DNA from: Sphagnum compactum
Taxonomy: Eukaryota; Bryophyta; Sphagnopsida; Sphagnales
DNA length: 64,000 nucleotides
Reading direction: 5' to 3'
NCBI GenBank assembly: GCA_965153455.1
Contig: OZ234504.1
Coordinates: forward strand, 62,001-126,000
A program made the position numbers and the translations under genes. Shown in pieces: positions 35,221-47,000 of this stretch. A model generated the notes under the pieces. That model had not been told where the DNA came from. It ran no database searches and saw only the letters and a list, made by a program, of their open reading frames with translations. The first letter of the stretch is position 1. The number at the start of each line of letters is the position of its first letter.

Positions 35221-37745
35221 TCAAGCGCCAAGAAATGATTTTGGTGTGAAGTGGTGTGCAGTCAAGCCACCATCAACACAAATGGTTTGTCCAGTTGTAA
35301 ATGAAGAAGCAGGCATGCATAGAAATGCAATTACACTCGTAATCTCATGAGTTTCTGCCATGTGCTTGAGTGATATACAGTCCTCGAGGTCAGCTACAAA
35401 ATCCGGATTGCTTAACATCTTCCACAACAAATTCACAGATTTAAACAAAATACATGGGGATTACCTTATTAGAAGAATTCAAACATTCACCCAAACAGGC
35501 TGAGAAGAGAAGCCAATCACTCAATTCATATTAGCCCATCATTTCCATTTCTTGTCTGGGGAAATCGACAACACAATGCAGGAATAATAATCTTTGTTGT
35601 TGCCTCACGTGTTGTGCAAATTTGACAGGAATTCTTGTCCAAAAAGGAGCAATGCAATTGACTCGAATACGGTCTTTTGCCCAGTCACATGCAAGGCATT
35701 TTGTCATCTGTTGCAATGCAGCTGGCCAAACAAACACAAACCCAATACAACGTTAGTTCATCCGCAGGTCAACCAAATGAAAAATCTCTGCTTGAAGGTT
35801 TGTAATCTATTTGCAAACAATACGAGGAGATTGTATTATTGCAAAGTTGTGAAAAGAAACTTAAATTTTGAGAAAGGGGAATGTTGAGTAATTTTTGACC
35901 CAATCCAGAAATCTTATCCTCCTATATATACCATCTCACACAAACTACAAGGAAAAGCTCATTTCCCCACATCAACATGATCAGCTATTTATACTAGGAA
36001 AGACCAAATAAGTAAAACCTTCAAAAACCATAGTATCATTAGCTCCATTTTCTAGTCTCCAATTTTGTCCCTAATTGTGGTCCAAATTTTCCAAAAATAT
36101 TATATTCAATTTCTCCTAAGATATTCCAGCTTTTGCATTTATCTTATTTCCATTCATAACAGATGAAATTCATTCATCATTACCAACAAAGCATCCATAA
36201 GGGGTGAAATTCATCCACCCTCGTCTTTTCTACCAAGAAATGGAACAAACCCATTTTGTGTGAATTCCATTTCTAGGAGATGAAATTTGTTGTGGAAATT
36301 GTTTCGTAAAGGATGAAATTCATGCACCATCGTCCATTCTATCAAGAAATTCATTGAAAACCCATTTGTCTCTAGGTGTAAGTACATACAAGAGGGAACA
36401 AAAACATCTGAACATGTGATAATGAGGACCTCAACCATACCTTGCATTCCACCATAGAGAGCACCAGGCCAACATGCAACAGTACCCGACAACGATGACA
36501 CATTTACAATACTTCCATTGCCTGATGCTTTCAGAAGTGGGTAAGCAAGCTGGCATGTGTGAAATGCGGACTCAAAATTGGCTGACATTCCTGTCTGAAT
36601 TTCTTCTTCGGTGTTTCTTCTTCGGTGTATTCGAGCATGGACTTGAGCATATTGTAACCCACTGTGCCATTGATCTGCATCAGCAAAAAATAATTTGCAT
36701 GAAAAATTGGAATTGAATGGAAGTTGTTGCAGAAATGATGATGTATGAGCTCAATGTTCGGATTGGATTTGGGCTTGGATTTTGCATATGCTTTGTTGGT
36801 TTCAAATGTTTGGGCATTTGTCATTTCACATCCAGACTCCATTCAAGGCTCCACACAACTAATCTATGTATTTCAAAACTGGGAGTGTAAGATGCCGACC
36901 TCTTTCTTTTACAAGCAAAATATCACCAAGAAGTGAAATTAGGAATGACAATTTTGAAAATGAATTGATTCTTGATAGTTTCAATGGCCAGAAGTCGAAA
37001 AGAAAAATGAGTAAGGTCTGGGGTGGCAGATTATGTCATTTTCTTGATCACATTACATGACATACTCTTGTGATGATGATTATACACTGCTAATTGTGAC
37101 CAAAATCTTTGTTGAACATGTTGAGCTACATCACGAAAGTCATTGAAAATTCACCACCAGAAGGATGGTTGTTTGCAAATGACAGATTCCATCAGCTTAC
37201 CAAGATATCAAGCCTTCCTCGAAAATGAGCATCCACTTTGCGGAAAAGCTCAACACGATCTTGACAGTTACCAATGTCACATACACAACCTTCCACTTTC
37301 CAGCCTGCAGCTGTCCAAGTTTTGAAGCTCTTTTGGAGATCAGTATCAAATTTTGTGCACGTGTAGACTGAAGCTCCCAATCCCGCCAGCTCTTGAACAA
37401 CTCCCAGCCTGGACAACAACAATTACCAGAAGAATTATGACATTAGAGTTATGCGTGAAGTCAGCAACTATCTGAGGATAAGTCTATTGTGACAAGGACA
37501 CATTTTGTTTGTGATGAAATTTTATGTATATCAGATGTTGGTTGGAGACTAGTTGTTGCACAGAAAGAAGAGGTTGGAGGAAAAGGAACCTCTGATCAAA
37601 ACTCCCTGGGAGATTTGACAATTAACTACAGAAAGGGAAAAAAGAATCAAGAAGAACTAGAGAAGCTTAATTTGAGAGAAGATCTTGTACCTGATCCCGA
37701 CAGTGACAAGAGCATTTTTGCCTTGCTAACTCCATCTCTCTGCAG
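35221..37745 (-). pseudogene. Tropinone-reductase-like SDR, broken
   Basis: Five exons on the minus strand: about 37745-37691, 37408-37201, about 36661-36441, 35721-35609 and 35418-35221. This SDR family reduces ketones with NADPH. Recognisable blocks are GKNALVT in exon 1, LGVVQELAGLGASVYTC in exon 2, NFESAFHTCQLAYPLLKASG in exon 3, MTKCLACDWAKDRIRVNC in exon 4, and AFLCMPASSFTTGQTICVDG in exon 5. Damage: a TAG two codons before GKNALVT where Leu is expected; the T-G-x-x-x-G-I-G cofactor loop reduced to TVGIRLG, about four residues short; a 14-bp tandem duplication (36601-36628) that shifts frame just after LEYTEEE; and the catalytic Y-x-x-x-K read as YGGMQ, with Gln for Lys. Splice sites remain mostly GT-AG, so the decay is fairly young. 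Confidence 0.88.
36601..36628. repeat. 14-bp tandem duplication in SDR exon 3
   Basis: TTCTTCTTCGGTGT occurs twice in direct contact (36601-36614, 36615-36628). Dropping one copy would give the reading LEYTEEE followed by IQTG, as the family shows, so the duplication is the frame-breaking event. Confidence 0.95.
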
Positions 37746-38350
37746 GTAATGGCACACCAGATTTGAATCTGAGTGCAAATTGTGCTAGGCTATTACCCAA
37801 TTTGTTTTATGAAAAGATGAATGGGGGCAGGCTGAGGGGGGGATTTATAACATTTTCCCAGCCTCGCCCAAATAATCCAGGAAATCTCAAAACTCCCAGG
37901 AATGGCCTGAGGAAAATGCTTCCTTCCAATCAAAGCACTTTCTTTTATGAATTTTTTTTTGAAGTCCACTACAAAAGCTGAAAATGCCTGGAAATTGAAG
38001 AGGGTTTTGCAAGGGGAAACTCTGCTCTGCTCAGGGAGGTTCAAGAAAATGTACCTATGTGACAAAATTTAACAAAATTTTACAAGAATAATAATATTTA
38101 TTTATTTATTGTTGAAGCTACATTGGTACTATGGTCGTAGACTATTACTTTCACTGTATATGAGTCAATCAAATTGCATGCACTTTTTTGTATAAATTTT
38201 ACTTTTTAAAGGGGAAGCAAACAAGAGATTCTCATTCTCATGGCCAAAGGAGAAAGAAAATAAGCATTGTACAGACGGACCAAAACCAAGGGGCAATACC
38301 CAAGGGGCCCAGGGAACCAAACCTAATCACCTAACAGTCCCAGATCTGGC
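37746..38350. other. Intergenic, no gene seen
   Basis: No supported gene. 'ctggcaccagagttgc' at the right edge resembles a retroelement primer-binding site (TGGTATCAGAG), but there is no LTR boundary before it. Confidence 0.4.
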
Positions 38351-39215
38351 ACCAGAGTTGCTTGCTTGCTGCTTGCTTTCTTTTTGCGCATACACCCAAA
38401 ATGCTTAAACCCAAAACCCTAAAATCCTCATTAATCCAAATTTTTCTTATCACTTGAATTCCTGTTCTTTCTTGACTGCATCTTTTTTTTGTTGCTTACA
38501 CCCAAAATGCTTAAACTCAAAACCCTAAAATCTTCATTAATCTAAATTTTTCTAATCACTTAAATTCCTGTTCTTTCTTTTTTTTTCTTTTTGTCTCACT
38601 TACACCCAAAATGCTTAAACCCAAAACCCTAAAATCTTCATTAATCTAAATTTTTCTAATCACTTAAATTCCTGTTCTTTCTTGACCTCATCTTTTTTTT
38701 CTTTTTTTCTTGCTTACACCCAAAATGCTTAAACCCAAAACCCAAAAATCTTCATTAATCCAAAATTTTCTTTATCACTTAAATTCCTGTTCTTTCTTGA
38801 CTGCATCAAATCTTAAAACCCAAGGTTTGGCCAAATACCACATTTTAAGGGAAACCTCAAGATACCAATTCAGGCATATTCTATACAAATATACAACAAA
38901 CAAACGGATATGGATTGAAAATTTTCAGTATTTTATTTATAAAGGCAAAATATGGATTCAAGTTTAATTTTTTTTATCTTTCGGTGAATATGAATTTGTC
39001 AGTTTTAAAATTCAAATTAATTGCAAATGTGTATAAAGGTTTTGCATATTCAAAATTTATATGATCACACTTATTTTCCACATGCATAAAAACACATCCC
39101 TAATAAAAGTGTAGGAACTTGCAAGTGAATTGAACCTCAATTCTCGCAATACCATAGCTCTACCCTTTGGCCTTTAATGCAAGTTACCTGTCCCACCAAC
39201 ACTTCAAACCCACCC
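38351..39215 (+). repeat. Long dispersed repeat D, copy 1, with inner tandem units
   Basis: This begins 'accagagttgcttgcttgct'. Four inner units of about 104-114 bp start with 'cacccaaaatgcttaaac' at 38393, 38499, 38603 and 38717. A unique part follows ('aggttt-ggccaaataccac' to 'caacacttcaaacccaccc'). The same sequence with only two inner units occurs at 63082-63745, where it interrupts a gypsy Gag. The copies are highly alike, so it moved or was duplicated recently. Confidence 0.9.
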
Positions 39216-39480
39216 TAGTCAGTTACATCTAGGAAAGTTACATCTGGGGAAGTTACATCTGGGGAAGCTCCACAGGGAACGGGCAATGACTGGAAGAATC
39301 TTCCAGACACTGCCCACACAGACAGACACCACCACTGTTGCTTTTCCAGGCTTGACTGAAAATGACCTGCTGTGGGCGGGTGTCTGCCCTGGCCGCCTTG
39401 CCCTGCCCTACCCCTGCCCTGCACTGTTTGTCGTGACAGACAGACAAACAGACACCACGTTTGCTTTTATATATAAGATG
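39215..39480. mobile_element. Unassigned element C, short relative of A and B
   Basis: It starts with CTAGT at 39215, exactly where repeat D ends. Three 'agttacatctggggaa'-type units follow (39221-39269). Then come AGACAGACACCACCACTGT at about 39319 (shared with element A), a CCCTGCCC-rich block at about 39386-39423, and finally CAGACACCACGTTTGC and TATATATAAGAT. The right half matches the architecture of A and B; the left half is shorter and lacks the GGGTGCCC string. Confidence 0.5.
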
Positions 39481-39526
39481 GAGGAGGGTGAGTACTCATG
39501 AATTTCAAGCTCTTTTCTCCACTCTT

Positions 39527-39572
39527 GGGTGAACCAGCACCCACCCGCATTGAGGTGGATGCTGGTTCACCC
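39527..39572. repeat. 46-bp palindrome with GGGTGAACCAGCA termini
   Basis: GGGTGAACCAGCACCCACC at the left end pairs with GGTGGATGCTGGTTCACCC at the right, leaving only a few bases between. The same terminus bounds the 202-bp element at 54472-54673, so this looks like a collapsed copy of that element. Confidence 0.85.
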
Positions 39573-40141
39573 TAGCCCTTTCCTCTCCTCCTCTAGTTCT
39601 TGCTGCCAACATTATTTGAAGTGTTCTCTTGTGATTATCAAGTTCTTCAAGCCTAACTGGGTTTGGACTTTGGACCACTGTCAGGCAGTTACTCAAAAAC
39701 AGAAAACAGACCCCCCCCCACAATTATCAGGGAGATTTTTAATATTATTCATAACCATGGCTCTCAAAAGAATGAAAGACCCGATTTTGATAAATAATCA
39801 TGGTTTTCAAAAAAAATTGTAACAAATCAAATAGCCAGCCAGAAATCCATCGGTTCTTTCATGAAATCCACGGATTTTTTGAAGATTTTGAAATATCCAA
39901 GATCGACAGATTTTTTGAAAATTCAAATAAGCCTCCAACATTGGTTTGGACCTAAATATAAATTGATACAGGCCTAAATTGGGTGTGTGTGGGGTGGACA
40001 TGCTCTCACACCTCCTCCTCCTATTCAACATTCAAGTGTCTCCAAAACAAAAACAAGATTTTGTGTCCAATGTCATTTGTTCAGAGTTCAGAACTTTTAG
40101 ATCTCCATCTTTGCCTCATTGTGTTAGAATCAATCTTACAG
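39573..40141. other. Intergenic, no gene seen
   Basis: No gene recognised. Confidence 0.4.
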
Positions 40142-40217
40142 GATCTTTTCAACTTTTTCAGACTCTCAATAATTATAATTTTTCTCAGTTTGGGAGTCGG
40201 AAAAAGTTGAAAAGATC
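40142..40217. repeat. Hairpin, 24-nt arms with one mismatch
   Basis: The left arm at 40142-40165 begins GATCTTTTCAACTTTTTC. The right arm at 40194-40217 is its complement except for one base; the loop is 28 nt. Size and near-perfect pairing fit a small-RNA precursor or a tiny foldback element. It lies about 200 bases past the last recognisable invertase codons. No target was identified. Confidence 0.8.
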
Positions 40218-41689
40218 ATGTTTGGTGTCCCCTGCAGCTTTTGGTCATCTGGTGAAGTTTGGTGTCTGAACATAAGAGTCTGTTTCCATTAGGCTGCTGT
40301 GATCATGGAAAACCATTGAAATGAGTCTTTGTTTTTTGCATCAAGGATAGGCTCTTTCTGTTAGAGAATTGCAACGGGGTTGAAATTTTGTAGGTAATCA
40401 ACATTAGGAACTCTGAAACCTTGCATCTGTAATGCATCCTATGGTACACATCCACACTACGCACAGTAACAGGAGTTGTGCCGTTGTTGAAGAGATAGAG
40501 GTTTGCAAGGTTGTCAACCGCCACTCTTGGATATACCCTTGAAGTGATTGCCATCCGCCCACCTTGCACAAAGCTTTCCACTATTGAACGGTCAACCTGG
40601 AAGGAAATGAAGAACAGGTTCCTGTTAGCAGCCATGGAAAAGAGAAGAGAGCAAGAGTTTTCCAGATTCAAAGGAATCTTGCAATACTGAAATACACCCC
40701 AAAGAATTTTTTTTCAGAAGGTAGATATTCTCATCATGGCTGCAAGCATTTGTTTACTTCTGAGAGAGGGAATTGAGGGAGGGGTGAGAAGCTCACAAGT
40801 ACACAGACTCACAGAAAATCCTCTGTGGGCAGAACTTTCACATAACTGCCATAGACTGTGGTGTCAATGTCTTGTAGCAAGGATGATCTGCACAATACAA
40901 ATTGCAACCAATCAGGTTTCCTTCCTTTCTCTCCATATTCTGTATATTTCCTCCAGGATTGCAGTATGTTTCATTGTCATAGACTTCAAGAAGAACAGGA
41001 GATTGTGGCCATAAAAGATAATGTGAGTATTTTCTTTGGAACTGAAATATTACCTGCTCTGGTCACTGCGAAATCTTGTGGTCCATTGACCGTCGTTTGT
41101 ATGTGCAAGATAGAAAAAGAGAGCGGTTTGTTCCTGGAAATCATTGTCTGTTAAGACGAGCAAACCAAAAGGTCCCAGGACACCATGATGTGCAGATCCA
41201 CCTTGACTGCAATCGAAATTGTCATCAAAGTTGGCTTCCTCTACAACACCCACAGCTGATATATTTGGGTACTCAAAAACTACCTCAACATCCAACTGCA
41301 CATCAACCCATTCAATCAACAAAACAATGAGTGTCAGAGTCTTGGAAACTTGGAAGATTTTGATGGATGTTTTAAAAAGTTACTTACAATAAGCCTCTTT
41401 TGAATTCCAGAAGAAAAATTCATATTACTGCAATAGAAAATACTGAGATGAGATGTAAGAGAAAGTCCTTTCAATTCTGGAATTTTTTGTGCTCTCACCT
41501 GACCACCTGCAGCACTCTCCACTTCCACAACAGCACCTGCATCAAGCTGCAATTCTGTCATTGACAGCTTTGCCCCCCTCAGTGCATTCACTTCCTCAAT
41601 TGGCCACTGTATGAGGCTAACATCCGTCTTGCTGTCTAGGGTAACCATCCTTGGAATTCCCTGCAGAAATTGCAAACAGAGAAGAATTG

Positions 41690-41960
41690 GTGAGAAACAA
41701 AAACGTCAAGACTCAGTGAGAAACAAAATCTCAAAAATTATCAGTGAGAAAACTCTCAAGAATCAGTAAGAAATGCTAAAAATTTCCTCAAGAACCAGTG
41801 AGAGTTCCTCAAGAATATCAGTGACAAAACCCTCAAAAATCAGTGAGAAATGATCAAAACTCCTCAAGAATATATCAGTGAGAAGTGCTAAAAACCCTCA
41901 AAAACCAGTGAGAGATGCTAAAAGATCCTCAAGAATCCGTGAGGAATGCTCAGGCATAAC
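41690..41960. repeat. Minisatellite 'aatcagtgagaaatgctaaa' in the invertase gap
   Basis: Irregular units of about 30-40 bases containing 'cagtgaga' and 'ctcaagaa' recur eight or so times (for example near 41717, 41743, 41763, 41801, 41839, 41876, 41909). It stands exactly where the central invertase exons would be expected, so it probably marks the deletion scar or an expanded intron. Confidence 0.75.
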
Positions 41961-42869
41961 ATCGAGATACTACACAATTCAGGAAGTTTCACTATCGGAT
42001 TCTGCTTCACTTTGACCCACTTCCTGAGAAGAGGATCCTCGGGGTCAGCCAGCACTGCCATGTTTTGCGTCTGCTCATTGCAGTGACCAGTCTCATTAGA
42101 TCCCCCTGTCACACAACAACTAAATATATTCAGTCTCAAAATCTCTCCCATCTCACGCAAACACAATAAGATCACTTTAGTAGTTGACATCTCGCAAGGA
42201 TCTGGTGGGATTTGCGTGTGTGATACAACAGAATTTGCTACGATTGCAAAGAACTCAAGCAGAGAAGAAGAAGCCCCCCAGGTGGTGGGCTCAAACAGAG
42301 TTGTGCAGGAATCTGTGACCAATCCATAGAATATTTTCTTGAAGGGAAACGAAGGGTGGGTGTCCACTGTCATAGAGAAACATGTTGCTACTACTGCATA
42401 TGCCGCTCCTCCAGAGTCCTTACCTGTGTAGAGAATGAAGGGGACGTCATCCGGGCCATTGGTAGCTGAGCCTGACCATACTCCCATGTCGTCATACCAC
42501 TGATCAGGCTCCAAAGCATTTTCCAAGTACAGCCAGTGCATCAGAGCTGTGGAGACAGCATGACCCCAAGCGATGTGGCCCCACACTGCTGCATCAGGAT
42601 TCTACTGGTAGAACAAATGGTAGTATCCCTTGTAGTACATGGGAGCTGCAAACAGAAAAAAAACACACAGAAACTCGGTCACTTCACTGGAGAAAATTCC
42701 TCAAAACAGCTGTTCGCTGCTGCTGCAACGATACTTTTATGTTCGAACAAGGTTCTTCCACTGATGGGTCTCTTCTAGATTTTGAAGGAAGAATTGCAAC
42801 TGAATCTCTGAAGAAAATTCAAAACAAAGAAACCCAAGAAAATTCTTCCAGAGAAATATGGTTGCTTAC

Positions 42870-42878
42870 CATTCGGAT
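42870..42878 (-). other. Conserved 9-nt invertase mini-exon (DPN)
   Basis: Minus-strand ATCCGAATG is flanked by acceptor CTGTAG and donor GTAAGC. Joined in phase to exon 1 (ending AAC-G) it gives N-D-P-N, the nucleophile motif of GH32. Plant invertase genes are known for a 9-nt exon at this place. In exon 3 the next codon reads Ala where Gly is usual. Confidence 0.9.
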
Positions 42879-43479
42879 CTACAGATCAAGCCAGCAGAAG
42901 TCCAACTGCGCCACACATGCCACAGCAAACAAGAACCCATTTCATCAGTTTTTTCAATCCAGAGAGAAACTCGCTACAAATTGTTTCCAGTTGATCAAGC
43001 ACATGTATGGCATCATCGTGTGTGTGTCTCTCTCTCCCCAGACTCAAGATGCGGAAAACACAGGGGATCCCAAGGTCATGGGAAGGGGGGACCAATTCTT
43101 TTGGCTTACCGTTCATCCAATTCTTGGCAGGCTGGTAATGGTACGAAGTCCTGTGCAGCTGCTGCTGCAGAGCCTCCTCACCCCGGAGATTCACAGAGCT
43201 AAGAGGGGAATTGAAGGAAAACGTCCCAGGCACTGCGCCCTTCGTCACCAGCGCCTCAATGCGCGGGTACAGACTCACTGCCCCGTACAACGCCGCTAGG
43301 AAACAACAGGTTGTTATGAAAACCGTCGACGCAATTCGCAACACTCTTCTCTCCCGATTTGTTACCGCTGCTTCTGGCGATTCCGCTAATCCCATGTAAT
43401 AATCACCACTCCCTCCGGCAACTCTATCCAAAAGGCCGCTCTCAAGATCAGCAATCCGTGTCTTCTCCTCGGATGCCAT

Positions 43480-44031
43480 CTTCTCCGCACTCAACAACAG
43501 CTTCGAGTTTGCAACTCCCAATCTCGAGGGGAAAAAAACAGAAAAAAATCTGCTATCTGAACCTAACAAGTCTCTCTCCCCAATCCTGAAACATCAGAAT
43601 CAATCCAGCGCTCAACCAGAAGACACACCGAATTGAACGACCAAAGCCCCCGCAAAATTTCCCCCCACAAAAATCCCAAAATAGAACCAAAACGCAACAG
43701 AACTCCCTGTCCTCTCTCCTCTCCTCAGCGAACTCAGTCACAAGTGACACTCTCTGGAAAGAAGCCAACTTAGCCAAAGGTCCAAATTGTAGATTCACCA
43801 CTTGGGAACGTCAAAACTGGAAAACTTGCGAGAGAAGAAAAAACGCAAAAGCAACGGAGAAGACAATTAGCAAAGAGGAAAGCCGCCGAAAATGCGTAAT
43901 AGAGTAACAGAGGCGTCAGCAGCAGCAGCGCAGACGTCTAACAAGGAGAGACTGAAGACCGAGAGAAGAGGAAGAAGAATTGGGTATTGTCCCATAGTTG
44001 TGCTACACCTTTTACCAATGTCAAAAAAAGA
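43480..44031. other. Spacer between TNL-kinase 3' end and invertase 5' end
   Basis: Both genes lie on the minus strand. This stretch carries the invertase leader and promoter region and the downstream flank of the receptor gene. No TATA box could be assigned with confidence. Confidence 0.4.
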
Positions 44032-47000
44032 TCACAATGTACAATCTATCATGAGTGAACACATAATATGTCTCAACTCCAAACAAATTTCAAAAAATGA
44101 AGGCCGTGTGGCAGGGTCAGGATGATAACATTCTTGGATCAATTTGGAGAGTTGGTGAGGACATTGTTCAGGTAAATCTGGCCGCAATCCATCCTTTATC
44201 TTCGTTCGGAGTTCTGTCATTGCAATAATATTGTGAAAAGGGATATTTCCAGTCAAAATTTCATAACAAACCATCCCGAAGCTGTAGATGTCGACTTTGA
44301 AGGGATATCTCCTGGATATTTGTTCATTTGACAAACTTGGATGTTGGGTCTCTTGACAAACCTGGATTGGAACACTTTGATCAAAATTGCCAAATAATTC
44401 TGGTGCCATCCATCGAGTTGTCCCCTGATCCATGGTTAGGTTGGAATATGTGCAACTTGATTCTTTTGTTTTGGAGAGCCCAAAATCAGCCACTTTTGCA
44501 TACACATGCCCATCATGTTCATCGCACTTCACAAGAATGTTCGTCGATTTCAAATCTCGATGAACCACCTTCTTTTGATGTAAGTAATGCATGCCTTCCG
44601 CTACTTGCAACATGATGTCAATTGCTTCAAGAAGCTTGAATGGGGCACCCTGGATTTCATGGTTGTCCAATCTTTTGCGCATCAGTCCATGAAGATCCCC
44701 ATCCATAAGTTCCGTAACAAGGGAACACGAATTAGCCGTAGTAACAAGACAAAACAAGGGCAATATATTTGGGTGAGACAATCCTGCAAGAAGAGATGCT
44801 TCTTTTTGGAAATGTTCGCCCTCTAGTCCAAAAAAACATTTCTCTGCAAAATATTTTCCAAGCCACTCAACTTTGTGCACAATTGCAGACGCCCCCTTTC
44901 CTATTTGACCATGTGGCACTCTTTGAATACTTTTGTGTGCCACCTTCCATGCATCAATCTTTCCAGGATGATTTAATCTTTTGATGAGATTCTCCGAATC
45001 AATTGACCCAACCTCCATCAATCTGGATAGTAACCATTGTTGATCTTCCAATGCTTTCTCATCAATGATGGGAAATTCTTCATCCTTGACATCATCACTC
45101 CACTTTCGATCTTGTAGTTTAATCAAAAACTCCTTTGTTGCTCCTTCCTTGAAAATGCTTTGGAAAAGTTGCATGTATAACCTTAATTTAAAAATCAAGG
45201 ATGTAAAATGCTCTTTTGCATTTGCCAAGATCATGGCCACTCGAATCCATTGGGCATCACAACAATCACGAACAAGTATCTCACCTTCCTTCCATGTTTG
45301 TGCAAGACTCTCCAAAATACAACAGGATCGTTGAATGTCTTGTGGAGATAAACCATCAATGCATGCCTTTGCATCATTCAAAGACTCACGGAGCTTGTGA
45401 AATAAGTAATCACATTGAAGCTGGTTGATTAGTACTGAATCGGAACTTTGTGCTGAAATCGTGTTTTCAACGTTCTTCAAAGATTTTGTTCCAAGCTCCA
45501 AGGATGTAGATGGTACATCCACATTTGGCTCCTACAAACAATCACATAACTAGTCATTGGTACATGCATTTGCCTAAAAATCTAACCAACACGCATCCAA
45601 CTCTATAAGATTTGCTAGAATTGAAGAACAAAGTTGATAAATGCAAGATTCTAGAAAGAACAATTCTAGAATCTTGCATCAACTTTAATGTTTCTTCAAA
45701 TTGTTCATGAATATCACAAAGTTTTAGAATCTTGTTACATCTCCATTAATTGTTTGGCAATATATATTCGTATGCATCTAGTAGAATCCAACAACAATGA
45801 TGATAAATTTTTTTTGATGGAACTTGTTGGTATACAAGGCTGTTTGTTAGCACTTATGGCTACAACTGTCCTAATTACCTTGAATCTCCCGCTAGAAGAC
45901 TTGAGCTTAATGAACAGGCTGTCATGTTTCCTCTTTTTAGGTCTGCCAAATCCTTCCGGGAGCATTTCCAACTTAGGATTGTCATTCATTTGGAGTCTTT
46001 GGAGTTGGAGGGAACCAAAACTTTGAGGAAGAGTTTGCAAGTTTTTGCACCCGTAAAGATGCAACTCAACAAGGTTTTGAAGGTGCCCAAAATCCTCTGG
46101 AAGTGTTTGCACTCCAATATGCCCCATATGGAACAACTTCAAGTTCACAAGCCCACTCATGGAGGGCAATTCTTGGATGTTCTCACACTTGTGGAGATGC
46201 AAGTCTTCCAAGTTGGACAATTGTGAAAATGAATGTGGTAGTGTTGACAAGGAAGTTGCATCAGCCCAAAATTCATCCAATCTTTGAAGTTTCCCAAATT
46301 CAGTTGGCAAAAATTCCAACTTCGTGCAATTAATCAACCATAATTTCTCGAGTTTCGACAAGAGACAAATGGTGTCAGGTAACATCTTCAAAGTTGTGCA
46401 GTTTGATAAGTTCAATTGCGTAAGTTCCACTAATTCGCCCACAGAATCAGGTAAGGCCTTCAATGTTGAGCACACTTGCACATCCAAATTCTTCAATCTT
46501 GATAGTTTCCCGATAGTTTGAGGAAGCTCTTTAAGAGCAGTACAATCCTTGAGTATCAACATTCGCAACTCCTTACAAGGAAACTGTAATCCAACATTTT
46601 AAAAGCATGAAATTATGATTAAGATTTTGATTTAAAAAGGGGTTCACTCCATGACAAACCCCATCTGGTAATATCGTGTATCCTATTTTGGAATTAAAAC
46701 CAAGAAAATTATTCACTTTTGAAAACATTAATGTTGAGTAAAATAATACAGCAAAAACGAAAATTGGAGAACAAAATCCTAGATAACCAAATAAGCTATT
46801 GAATTGTTTCAACCATTTTGGATGTACAACATGAAAATAGAGGTAGGTCCTTACCTTGTCATTGGAGGAAAAGTGTTACGCCTTCATCATTACTATATAT
46901 AACATATGAACAAGTTCCTATGACTAACATCCAAATAAAAGAAAAACCAATTGAAGGAGAGTATGCAAAACTAATATCTTAAGGTGTGAACTCATATGTT

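Larger units (their letters stand above)
40420..43479 (-). pseudogene. Vacuolar invertase (GH32), broken, central exons missing
   Basis: Vacuolar invertases split sucrose to glucose and fructose. Exon 1 (43479-43110) encodes a cytosolic N-terminus, one membrane anchor (VFITTCCFLAALYGAVSLY) and RTSYHYQPAKNWMN. A 9-nt mini-exon (42878-42870) supplies DPN. Exon 3 (42645-42424) reads PMYYKGYYHLFYQ, a TAG (42604-42602) where the family has Tyr, then NPDAAVWG and WSGSAT. Exon 4 (42105 to about 41983) ends near NPIVKLPE. About 190 residues normally following, with the RDP and WEC(P/V)D catalytic motifs, are absent. A minisatellite occupies the gap. Later exons remain: about 41662-41499 (GIPRMVTLDSKTDVSLIQWP), 41295-41054 (GVLGPFGLLVLTDNDFQEQT), 40887-40813 (DIDTTVYGS), and 40596 to about 40420 (VDRSIVESFVQGGRMAITSR). 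The last junction is also out of phase. Confidence 0.9.

Noticed and set aside
38345-38365. TGGCACCAGAG resembling a retroelement primer-binding site
   Set aside because: It differs from the usual TGGTATCAGAG, and no LTR end precedes it; the second copy of repeat D lacks the bases before CCAGAG.
42739-43299. 186-codon plus-strand frame
   Set aside because: It is antisense to invertase exon 1 and its first intron; no homology visible.
44032-45522. The kinase as a stand-alone gene starting at 45522
   Set aside because: The codon there is GTG, the frame opens at an intron acceptor, and the first ATG lies inside the helical region. I prefer the spliced reading, while keeping it testable.
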